A program made the position numbers and the translations under genes. A stretch of DNA of 12,711 nt from Goniomonas avonlea (Eukaryota; Cryptophyceae; Goniomonadida; Goniomonadaceae): positions 1 to 12,711 of the forward strand of contig QUTJ01031555.1 in assembly GCA_003573635.1 (NCBI GenBank), given 5' to 3'. The notes beneath the pieces are model-generated. The model had not been told where the DNA came from. It was given only the letters and a program-made list of their open reading frames with translations, and ran no database searches. Below, in pieces: positions 6,192 through 12,711 of this stretch (position 1 is its first letter; each line of letters starts with the position of its first letter).

Positions 6192-9100
6192 CTCACACCT
6201 GTTGCGCCGTTGAGCCCTCGTCCTGGGTCTTCTTCCTCTGTCGCTGTTACTCCCGTTCCTGTTTGTCATCCTCTGGTTTCTTCACTTGTGCCTCTTTCTG
6301 TTGGGAAGCCCTCTCATCTTCCTGACAGGGTTGATTTTCGTCGTCTTTGTCCTGCTGACTTCCCGGCGGCTGTTGCTGCGTTGTCACCCTTTGTTCCTCG
6401 TCGTGACACTCCTGAGGATGACCTCTTGTTTGTTGGTTCGGTTCAGGGATCTGTCCACTCTGACCCTGTTTTCCCCCCTCCTGTTGTACCTCGTCCACCC
6501 CGCCGTCCCCTTGCCTCGCTCGAGCTTTCTGACAGGCTTCGTGATCTACGTAGATCGGCGTGGGAGGCTCAGATTCGTCGTGCTCGCGCTCTTCCTCCCC
6601 CTGCGCGTCTGTCGTCTGCTTCGTCTGTTGGCCTTCCTACCCCTGGCCGTCCTGTTTCTCCTCCGCCGTCGTCGCGGGGCTCTACGTCTGCTGTTTCGCT
6701 CGCGTCTTTTCCCGTTCCTGTCGCTCGTTCTTCGCGCGCGCATTTGTGGGCTCTTCGCCAGGCAGCGTTGCGCTCTTGTTTTTCTTGTCGTCACCGCCGC
6801 TTGGTGCGTCCTGTCTCGGACTCTGGGGATGTTCTCCCCTCCTTTGTTTCTGATTTGTCGTCTCCCCTGTCTTCTGTTGTGCCTTTGTCACTGGTTCACG
6901 ATCGTCTCATGACTGATCCCCCCTTTCCTTCTCTTGTACCTTTGTCTGCGCTACCTCCTCTTTTACCCGCTGTGTCTGTTGACGTGTCTCTTGTTCGGCC
7001 TGCGGGCTGTTTGGATTCGTCCTTGTGCAGCCTTCGTCTTTCGTCTCCTGCGCTCTGGCGTCCCTTGTCTGGCTTTGTGCCTGACGTGCCCTTGGCGATT
7101 GCTGCTGCTCCTTCTTCGTTGCGGTGTAGGGCTGGTCCTTGCATTCCTTCTGCTTCTCCTGACCGTCTTGCTTCGCTACCCTCCCTCGCTTCCCTTTGTT
7201 TGTCTCCGCTTGTGGAGGACGACTTTGTTCCTCGGTTTCCTTTACCTCCCTTACCATCTATTGCTTCTCTTGTTCCTCCTGTTGTCGCACCTGTTACTGT
7301 TTCTCTTTGTCCTGTCCAGCCTGCTGATGACGACTTTAGCTGGGCGTTCCTTCCCCCTTCTGCTACTGTCTCTCCCACTTCTTCTTGTGTCTGTTTCGCC
7401 TACCCTGATTTGGCGTGTCCTTGTCACTCTTGTTTGTCTGATCCTTCTGTTCGTGCTGCTTTGTTTGCGCATCGTGCCTCATCGGTCCCTGCGCCTGATC
7501 TTGTGTCCCTTGAGGACATCTCTCTTGGGATCCCCTCTGATTGTGATTGTGGGCGTCAGCCTGATGAGGGTCTTTGTGATCCTTTTCCGCGTCCTCGTTC
7601 CGTCCCTTGTTCTTCCTCTTCTGCTGGTTGCCGACCTGTTGGGCGACCTCCTCCTGTTGTTGTCTCCCCTTCCTCGTTGGTGGAGGCTTGCTTGTCTGCT
7701 GTTGCTGTTCCTCTTTGTTCTCGTTGGCTCGGGGTTTGTTCCCGGGTGTTGTCTGAGTGTGCCTGTCCTCCTGTCTCGGTCAGTCCTGTCTCTGCTTTTC
7801 CCCTCCAAGTGTCGATCTTCCCTCCGGCGGCGCTTCACCTCTCCGAGCTGTGGTCTTGCGCGGGTTTCGAGGTGGAGTTTGCGTCCGCTGCTGCCTCTTG
7901 GCTGGAGGTGCAAGGTCAGTCATCTTGTTCTCTACCTTCGTGTGTTCCTCCTTCTTTCTTTGACGAGTCTGAGGAGTCTCTTGTTCGTTTTGAGAAGGAG
8001 TGCTTCCCTCATGGCGCTCTTCTCTCTGCTGCTATGTCTCCTTCTCGCGTTGCTGAGTTGGGTCGCAGAAAATCTAACTGGCTGCCTCCTGAGTTTCGTT
8101 TGTCGTATGACTCTGTCCTTCCCAAGTTCAACTTTGTTGATCGTTTTCTTGCTCAGATCAAGGTCGTTGTCCCTGACCTTGCTCGTTCTGTTGAATCCTG
8201 GTTGACCAAAGGGTTTGATATCTTCCCATCTCGTTTTGGTGGTTTCCCTTCTGGTCTTCCTCAAGCGGTTGAGCTCCCTAACCTGAAAACCTGTGCTCTT
8301 GACCCTGATTTCATCAGCAACTTGATCTCTCAACATTTGGTTACTGGTGTTATGGTGTACTGTCCTGTTGCTCCTCGGTTCTGTTGTCCGTTGAGTATTG
8401 TCCCCAAAAAAGGGTCTGTGAAGTGGCGGTTGGTTCATGACCTGCGTGCACTGAATGCGTGGGTGGTTGATTGGAGGGTGCGGTTTGATACCCTTCGTAA
8501 GTTCCGTCACATCACAAACCCTGGTGCTCATGTTGCCTCCATTGACATCACCGCGGCTTATCATACGATTCGCGTGTCTGAGGATTGTCGTCAGTTTTTG
8601 GGGTTGTCCTGGCAGGGTGTGTATTTCACTTACACCTGTCTCCCGTTTGGTCTCAAACCCAGTGGTCAAGTGTTCACTCGTATCTTGCGTCAGCTTGTAA
8701 AGACGTGGCGGCGTGGTGACATTGCGTCTGGTGGCTTTGTCTCTCCCATGAATGCTGCGTTCTCGGGTGCTGAGCCTCTGGGTATACTGGCTTACCTTGA
8801 TGATCTGTTGGTGTCGTTGCCCACTGATTGTCCCGCTCCTGCCTCGTGTGGTGGTCGTGCTGTGTGCTCCCATTGTCAAGCCAATTATGATAAGGTTGCC
8901 GCCGCTACTGCCAGGGTGTGTGCTGATCTCTCCTTTTGTGGTTGGTGTGTCAATGACAAGAGCTTCACTACACCGTCTCAAACGATTTGTTATTTGGGTA
9001 TTGACATCAATACTTGCACTGGCGTGTTCACTGTGCCTGATGAAAAGGTTTCTGAGGTTGTCTCACTGTGTGATGATTTGTTGCTGTCGTCTGACCCGGT

Positions 9101-10301
9101 GAAGTTGCATCGTCTTGCTTCTCTTACTGGTAAAATCATTGCTATGTCAATTGCCTTGGGTCCTGCGCGTATTATGACTCGCTCCCTGTACTCTGTTGTC
9201 GCCGCTCGTTCAAAAGTTGAGTTGCGCGACTTCATTAGTCTCAATCCTGCTGTTGTCACTGAAATTCGCTTTTGGGCTCAACACGTTCGTGCGTGGAACG
9301 CGTTTGGTTTGCCCATTTGGTCTATCTCTGCTGAGATTCCGTTGGGTGTTGCGTTGGGTGGCGTTGGCGTCAAGGCGCTTGATCGTGTGGTGTTGTCCAC
9401 TGATGCGTCTCCTCTCGCGTTTGGCGCTCTCCTCGATACTGCCCCTGATGCGTCTCCCATTTCTGGTTTCTTCACAGCTGAAGAGTCTGCTTTACCACAA
9501 CCTGCCCGTGAACTGCTGGCTGTACTGCGTGCATTGCAGTCGTGTATCCCTTTGATTCGTGCTCGTCATATCGTTCTTCGGTCTGACTGTCTTTCTGTTG
9601 TGTCTGCGATTGATCATGGCGGTTCCTCCAGTCCTTTGCTGTCTGCCTTAGCAAAGGAGATCTGGTTTTTCTGTCTGCAGCAGGCGTGCTGCATCTCTGC
9701 TCTTTGGATCCCTGGTTCTGTCATGGTTGATCTTGGTGTTGATGCGTTGTCCCGTGAGCTCGCTTTTGATGCGGGTGATTGGGCGCTTCGTTCTGACTTG
9801 TTTGACTCTGTCTCTGCTCGGTTTGGCCCCTTCTCTATCGACCGCATGGCTTCTCATCTCAACAAGAAGTGTGCGCGTTTTGTCTCTCGGTTTGCTCAGC
9901 CTGATGCGGAGTATGTTGATGCATTCTCTGTCGCAAACTGGGACTCTTCTTTTTGCTCTGCGTGTGGTTGTGTGCACCGGGAATTGAACTACATCAATCC
10001 TGACTTTGCTGTCATTCCTCGTGTTCTTGATCATCTTGCTGCGTGCCGTGCACGTGCTGTTTTGATTCTTCCTCTTTGGCCATCTATCTATTGGTGGCCA
10101 TTGTTGCGTTCTGCCTCCAAGGAGTGGATGGAGTTGGAACGTGCTGCTGATACTTTTCTTCCTCGTTCTACTCGTCATGCGCGTGGTCTGGGTACTGCGC
10201 GTTTTCGTGTGGTTGCTGTGCGTGTTGACTTCGGTTCTGACTCCGGTGTGTCTGACCCGTGTCCTGCCTTTTTCTTGTCTCGCAGTCAGCGCGCTCTCTG
10301 A
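6192..10301 (+). CDS. Pol of the DIRS element: reverse transcriptase, RNase H and DAM-like methyltransferase
   Basis: Pol copies the element's RNA into DNA. Counting from the codon after the Gag stop (6192), it has about 1369 codons. Residues 1 to about 590 are a Ser/Pro/Val/Cys-rich extension without a recognised domain. From about 600 comes the usual pre-RT region. RT motifs: VPKKGSVKWRLVHDLRALN; motif A D785 in ASIDITAAYH; motif B LPFGLKPSGQVF; motif C YLDD 868-871; YLGIDIN. RNase H acidic residues: D1071 (STDAS), E1107 (ARELLAV), D1132 (RSDCLS), D1184 (GVDALSR). Residues about 1216-1300 match the DAM-like methyltransferase domain of DIRS Pols: IDRMASHLNKK, DAFSVANW, NYINPDF, LILPLWPSIYWW. 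The catalytic motif reads NPDF, not NPP[FY]. A Cys cluster follows YLDD. There is no ATG before 6909, which suggests expression as a Gag fusion. The end overlaps the recombinase frame by 161 nt. Confidence 0.92.
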   Translation, partial: LTPVAPLSPRPGSSSSVAVTPVPVCHPLVSSLVPLSVGKPSHLPDRVDFRRLCPADFPAAVAALSPFVPRRDTPEDDLLFVGSVQGSVHSDPVFPPPVVPRPPRRPLASLELSDRLRDLRRSAWEAQIRRARALPPPARLSSASSVGLPTPGRPVSPPPSSRGSTSAVSLASFPVPVARSSRAHLWALRQAALRSCFSCRHRRLVRPVSDSGDVLPSFVSDLSSPLSSVVPLSLVHDRLMTDPPFPSLVPLSALPPLLPAVSVDVSLVRPAGCLDSSLCSLRLSSPALWRPLSGFVPDVPLAIAAAPSSLRCRAGPCIPSASPDRLASLPSLASLCLSPLVEDDFVPRFPLPPLPSIASLVPPVVAPVTVSLCPVQPADDDFSWAFLPPSATVSPTSSCVCFAYPDLACPCHSCLSDPSVRAALFAHRASSVPAPDLVSLEDISLGIPSDCDCGRQPDEGLCDPFPRPRSVPCSSSSAGCRPVGRPPPVVVSPSSLVEACLSAVAVPLCSRWLGVCSRVLSECACPPVSVSPVSAFPLQVSIFPPAALHLSELWSCAGFEVEFASAAASWLEVQGQSSCSLPSCVPPSFFDESEESLVRFEKECFPHGALLSAAMSPSRVAELGRRKSNWLPPEFRLSYDSVLPKFNFVDRFLAQIKVVVPDLARSVESWLTKGFDIFPSRFGGFPSGLPQAVELPNLKTCALDPDFISNLISQHLVTGVMVYCPVAPRFCCPLSIVPKKGSVKWRLVHDLRALNAWVVDWRVRFDTLRKFRHITNPGAHVASIDITAAYHTIRVSEDCRQFLGLSWQGVYFTYTCLPFGLKPSGQVFTRILRQLVKTWRRGDIASGGFVSPMNAAFSGAEPLGILAYLDDLLVSLPTDCPAPASCGGRAVCSHCQANYDKVAAATARVCADLSFCGWCVNDKSFTTPSQTICYLGIDINTCTGVFTVPDEKVSEVVSLCDDLLLSSDPVKLHRLASLTGKIIAMSIALGPARIMTRSLYSVVAARSKVELRDFISLNPAVVTEIRFWAQHVRAWNAFGLPIWSISAEIPLGVALGGVGVKALDRVVLSTDASPLAFGALLDTAPDASPISGFFTAEESALPQPARELLAVLRALQSCIPLIRARHIVLRSDCLSVVSAIDHGGSSSPLLSALAKEIWFFCLQQACCISALWIPGSVMVDLGVDALSRELAFDAGDWALRSDLFDSVSARFGPFSIDRMASHLNKKCARFVSRFAQPDAEYVDAFSVANWDSSFCSACGCVHRELNYINPDFAVIPRVLDHLAACRARAVLILPLWPSIYWWPLLRSASKEWMELERAADTFLPRSTRHARGLGTARFRVVAVRVDFGSDSGVSDPCPAFFLSRSQRAL

Positions 10302-12264
10302 ACGGTTGCCCGGCGGGGCTGGTGTTTTGGGTCCCGCCGAGGCTTGCGTCCCTGTCTTGTCGTCTTCTGCTGTTGGTGCGTCACCTCTTACTCGTCGAGC
10401 TCATCTTGCTCGTTCTGCTGTCTCTCTTCCTTACCATCGTTTGGGGGCTGAAGGGGTTGTCTCTTCCCCTGTTCGTCGGGTCCGCAGACCCTTTGTCCCT
10501 GCTGTTTCGGTTGTTTCTATTGACTCTGTTGTTCCTGTTTTGTCTTCTCCTGTTTCTATTCCTTTGTCTTCTGCGTTTTCACCCATCCCTGGGTTTGCCT
10601 CCTTGTCGGCTACTGATGCTCTGTCTGCATTAGCGGCTTATACTTTGCCGCCTGACTTTGCGTCTGTTGTTGTTCCTGTTACTCCTGTTGTCGTTTGTGA
10701 ATCCATTGTTCCTGTCCCTGATCAGCTGTCTGGTATGCTGTATTGGGACGCGTTTGCTCTATCTTTGTTGTCTGCTCCTCCTGTTCCCCCTCTGTCTCAC
10801 TTTGTTGTCATTGACTCTGCTCCGGTTCCTGTCGTTCCTCCCTCTCGTCGTCGTGTCCGGAAGCCGAGGTTAGCTTTGGGTCCTGCGTCTTCCACTCTTA
10901 GGCATTTGGGTGGTGCGCGGGCTTTCTCCGCTTTTCAATCGGTCGCCCGGCGGCGTCATTTCTCTTCTCTTTCTGCGCTTAGGGCTGTTGTGTCCATTCC
11001 GGGCGCAAAGGCTCAGCTCCCTCACGTTTTCACTCGGGCTCGTGCGCCCACGTTTTCCTCATCTGTCTTTCGCTCTTTTGTTTCTTCTGGGGTGTTGTCA
11101 GAGGCTGATTTGGTACCCTCTGGTCGTCCTACCTCGCTGGAAACTTGTCGTGGGCGAGGGCGCGGTGTATCGTTTGACTTCAACTCGGTGGGTTGGGAGG
11201 CCTTGGGCGAGCTCGCGGCTGAGTTTCAGACCGAGCGTCTTCGTCTCAACTCGCGTTCTAGGTATGATGCCTGGTGGTATACCTGGCTCACCTTTGCGTT
11301 GTTGTTTGGTGTTCCACATATGCCTACGTCGGAGCGTGACATTGTGTTCACAAACTCTGTTGTGCGTTTTCTCGCGTGGCTTGCCAACGCCAATTATCAT
11401 CCCATCTCGGTTCAGTCTGCCTTGTCTGCCATCATTGCCCGTTGTCGTCGTACTTTGTCTTATCACCCGTTTTCCTACTCGCGGGTTGTGACTGATACTA
11501 TGCGAGGTATTACGCGTGTGTGTGATCGGGGTGCTATGCGCAAGTATCCTATTACTACCAATGACGTTATTGCTTTTAGCAAATATCCTTGGTCAACCAC
11601 TCGTGATTTCCTTTACTTCTTGGTTGTGCTTGTTGGTTTTGCTGGTTTTTTGCGTAAAAGCGAAGTTGACGAGATCGACGTCTGTGACTTTGATTTGGAG
11701 TTTGGTGATACTTGGGCTTTTTTGGGCGAGGTTCTTCCTGGTGATGCTATGCTTACCATCAGGCGTCGTAAGAATCAGTCTACAACTGAACCCTCCTCTG
11801 TTCTGTTTGTGCCCAGTAAGGTGTTTCGTCATAGTGTCACTGACTTGATCCCCTTGTGGCTGCGATGGGCTGGAATCTCTCGTTCCCCCCGCTGCACTAA
11901 GCTGTCTGATCCCATTAACCCCTGTTTGGAGTGTGGTCGTCTGTTTCGGGTTCCGAACTCGGATGGATCGGTTCCTGGGCCGGTGGGGCCTGGTTCAAGG
12001 CTTCACAAGGCCTTTGGGGGCATTGCGATGAAGACGTTGGCGACCCGGCGTGGGATCCCCGCGGCGTCTGTTTCTGCTATTTCTTGGCGGCGTGGCGGCA
12101 CGTCTGCTGCCGCCGCTTTTGGTGCGTCTGCTGCTATTGTTAGGGAGTTTTGGACAAAACTCAATAACGAGCGTGGTGGTTGGCGATCCAAAACTGCTCC
12201 TCTCGCTTATCGGGACGCGAGTGTTCAACTCTTGCGCGTTATTGCACTTTCGCTTGGCCTCTAG
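10177..12264 (+). CDS. Tyrosine recombinase of the DIRS element
   Basis: This is the site-specific recombinase that inserts the circular DNA copy, in place of a DDE integrase. The frame (+1 relative to Pol) is open from 10141. Its first ATG is 10177, inside Pol; the next is 10735; a frameshift from Pol at 10296-10301 is the alternative. The first ~340 residues are Ser/Val/Pro-rich with a basic patch (SRRRVRKPRLALG) and have no known domain. The catalytic core occupies about residues 360-690: the SRYDAWWYTW and FLAWLAN helices, then R493 in GFLRKSEV, I635-S-W-R638-RGG, W669 in GGWRS, and Y678 in PLAY. In the family the third block is normally H-x-x-R, so the first position is Ile here. A C-x8-C-x2-C cluster lies at about 11890-11930 between the catalytic blocks. 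The ORF ends at TAG 12262-12264. Translation from 10177 gives 695 aa; the overlap-encoded start is hydrophobic and may not be genuine. Confidence 0.85.
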   Translation: MRVVWVLRVFVWLLCVLTSVLTPVCLTRVLPFSCLAVSALSERLPGGAGVLGPAEACVPVLSSSAVGASPLTRRAHLARSAVSLPYHRLGAEGVVSSPVRRVRRPFVPAVSVVSIDSVVPVLSSPVSIPLSSAFSPIPGFASLSATDALSALAAYTLPPDFASVVVPVTPVVVCESIVPVPDQLSGMLYWDAFALSLLSAPPVPPLSHFVVIDSAPVPVVPPSRRRVRKPRLALGPASSTLRHLGGARAFSAFQSVARRRHFSSLSALRAVVSIPGAKAQLPHVFTRARAPTFSSSVFRSFVSSGVLSEADLVPSGRPTSLETCRGRGRGVSFDFNSVGWEALGELAAEFQTERLRLNSRSRYDAWWYTWLTFALLFGVPHMPTSERDIVFTNSVVRFLAWLANANYHPISVQSALSAIIARCRRTLSYHPFSYSRVVTDTMRGITRVCDRGAMRKYPITTNDVIAFSKYPWSTTRDFLYFLVVLVGFAGFLRKSEVDEIDVCDFDLEFGDTWAFLGEVLPGDAMLTIRRRKNQSTTEPSSVLFVPSKVFRHSVTDLIPLWLRWAGISRSPRCTKLSDPINPCLECGRLFRVPNSDGSVPGPVGPGSRLHKAFGGIAMKTLATRRGIPAASVSAISWRRGGTSAAAAFGASAAIVREFWTKLNNERGGWRSKTAPLAYRDASVQLLRVIALSLGL
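10296..10301 (+). promoter_or_regulatory. CUC-UGA at the Pol stop (candidate +1 shifty stop)
   Basis: Pol ends GCT-CTC-TGA-A. Slipping one base forward turns CTC-TGA into C-TCT-GAA and enters the recombinase frame directly (S-E-R-L-P-G-G). A weakly paired P-site codon before UGA is the architecture of known +1 sites (CUU-UGA in RF2, UCC-UGA in antizyme). The recombinase could instead start at ATG 10177. Confidence 0.4.
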
Positions 12265-12453
12265 ATAGGATCACTTTGGTTGATCGTTGTTAGTCTTAGT
12301 TGACTTGTTGCTACTTGCGGCATGCATGCTGCGGTTTGTCGTGCTCGGCTAATGCATTCGATTATCTTTGTGTTTTTGTTAATTGGTTGTGTTGGACGTT
12401 TGTCCCTTGCCGTTATGTGTTACCCTTGCTCTCTTTTTTCTTTTTTTTGGCCT

Positions 12454-12514
12454 GGGGAAGCTCGCATGCAGCTGCCTTAGTGTTTTTTAAGGTATGTTGT
12501 CTCCTATCTTCCCC
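12454..12514. repeat. Inverted repeat GGGGAAG / CTTCCCC with a nested hairpin
   Basis: The 7-nt perfect arms (12454-12460 and 12508-12514) enclose a smaller one, CCTTA..TAAGG (within about 12475-12492), with a T-run in its loop. It could fold in RNA as a branched or nested stem-loop downstream of the recombinase stop. Confidence 0.5.
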
Positions 12515-12521
12515 GGACCCC

Positions 12522-12536
12522 TCGGTGTGCCACCGA
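12522..12536. repeat. Perfect hairpin TCGGTG-tgc-CACCGA
   Basis: A 6-bp perfect stem with a 3-nt loop follows the previous inverted repeat by 7 nt. The downstream sequence is not U-rich enough for a simple terminator, and the context is eukaryotic, so a structural role in the element RNA is more likely than termination. Confidence 0.5.
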
Positions 12537-12597
12537 ATCGTTATTCTATTGGTTGGATTCCTAGGGCTGTTTTCTGTTCCCTCTACGGGATCTGCTT

Positions 12598-12664
12598 ATT
12601 TCTTCCTCTGCGCCCCATCCTTCTTGCCTTCGCTAAGGATGCCAAAATGGGTCGCGGAAGAAAT
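12598..12664. repeat. Long imperfect hairpin near the right edge (67 nt)
   Basis: The outer arms ATTTCTTCC (12598-12606) and GGAAGAAAT (12656-12664) pair over 9 bp. After a 3-nt bulge GCG pairs with CGC, then after one mismatch CCCAT (12614-12618) pairs with ATGGG (12647-12651), and CCTT (12619-12622) pairs with AAGG (12635-12638) across a 12-nt loop. That gives about 21 base pairs in one collinear stem. It is a candidate terminal, circularisation or packaging structure. Confidence 0.6.
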
Positions 12665-12711
12665 TCCCTATTGCCTGGGTTTCCTGTTTCCTCCCCCCAT
12701 CTGTGTGTACT

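Larger units (their letters stand above)
4401..12664 (+). mobile_element. DIRS-order tyrosine-recombinase retrotransposon (ends unresolved)
   Basis: The gene order Gag, RT-RNase H-methyltransferase, tyrosine recombinase with no DDE integrase and no recognisable aspartic protease is diagnostic of the DIRS order (DIRS1/PAT type; the methyltransferase-like domain argues against Ngaro). Such elements are thought to replicate through a circular DNA that the recombinase inserts without a target-site duplication. All three frames are open over about 7.9 kb, so the copy is young or selected. The coordinates given are the coding body plus the structured 3' region. The true left end lies somewhere in 4091-4400, and the right end is beyond the last hairpin or beyond the window. 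Terminal inverted repeats or split direct repeats were looked for and not convincingly found. Confidence 0.85.
12265..12711. other. 3' non-coding region of the DIRS element
   Basis: About 450 bp without a supportable gene. It is T-rich, with runs of T around 12433-12448, and contains a palindromic GCATGCATGC at about 12320-12329, three hairpin-forming inverted repeats (listed separately), and no similarity to known genes. In DIRS elements this part carries the internal complementary region or split direct repeats needed to circularise the DNA. The element's end was not identified before the window stops. Confidence 0.6.

Noticed and set aside
5106-6269. Long open frame on the minus strand over the Gag 3' part and Gag/Pol junction (387 codons)
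   Set aside because: The translation is Arg/Thr/Ser-rich and low in complexity, mirrors the codon bias of the strongly supported Gag frame, and has no family features.
6810-6840. D-S-G triplet in the Pol N-terminal extension as an aspartic protease site
   Set aside because: It lacks the hydrophobic residues before and the Ala and strand pattern after (VSDSGDVL). DIRS elements generally lack this protease.
6934-8205. Leu-rich plus-strand frame overlapping Pol (423 codons), looking like a multi-pass membrane protein
   Set aside because: It is a shifted reading of a C/T-rich coding strand, which always yields Leu/Val/Phe. The Pol frame carries conserved motifs to its right and is continuous through here.
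7932-8981. Minus-strand open frame across the reverse transcriptase (349 codons)
   Set aside because: It is antisense to the conserved RT motifs and its translation resembles nothing I know; it is explained by the base bias of the coding strand.
10141-10176. Recombinase start at the GTG at 10141
   Set aside because: In a eukaryotic nuclear gene a GTG start is unlikely. ATG 10177 or a frameshift from Pol is more plausible.
12320-12329. GCATGCATGC palindrome as a recombination site
   Set aside because: It is short, self-complementary by simple repetition, and has no matching partner at the left end of the element.
1-12711. CRISPR arrays, tRNA or rRNA genes, bacterial operons
   Set aside because: No regularly spaced repeats, cloverleaf or rRNA-like sequence was seen, and the introns show a eukaryotic nuclear context.

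Overview
The window comes from a compact nuclear genome of a microbial eukaryote. The evidence is a mitochondrial 3-methylcrotonyl-CoA carboxylase beta-subunit gene cut by ten small spliceosomal introns (mostly 43-54 nt where measurable), neighbouring genes 55 to about 113 bp apart, Kozak-like starts, and a tyrosine-recombinase retrotransposon. The lineage cannot be fixed from this sequence. Completed coding sequences end in TGA or TAG, and none has an internal TGA apart from the Gag/Pol junction, so the standard code fits.

Layout. Positions 1-535 are non-coding as far as I can see. They hold two copies of a ~95-bp repeat and a decayed duplicate of part of an MCCC2 exon. Positions 536-2071 (minus) carry the first 320 codons of MCCC2 in eleven exons, and the rest of the gene lies off the left edge. 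A 55-bp gap separates it from a divergent gene (2127-3542, plus) that reads through only when about three small introns are removed; its C-terminal half resembles an RGS-type helical domain. A convergent 114-aa gene (4090-3656, minus, three exons) looks like a small PH-like-fold protein.

The right two thirds (about 4401 to at least 12264, probably past 12664) is a DIRS-order retrotransposon with all three reading frames open: Gag (596 aa, CCHC knuckle), Pol (about 1369 codons: long Ser/Pro/Cys-rich extension, reverse transcriptase with YLDD, RNase H, DAM-like methyltransferase domain) and a tyrosine recombinase. It sits upstream of the small PH-like gene, pointing away from it. I could not define the element's termini; the 3' non-coding stretch contains several hairpins, one of them long.

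The most interesting points concern expression and catalysis. Pol lies in the same frame as Gag behind a single UGA and has no ATG for 239 codons, so readthrough is likely. Pol ends at CUC-UGA, a possible +1 shifty stop that would lead directly into the recombinase frame. The recombinase lacks the usual His of its HxxR motif (I-S-W-R). The methyltransferase motif is N-P-D-F instead of [D/N]-P-P-[Y/F]. Extra Cys clusters occur in Pol and in the recombinase, one just after YLDD.
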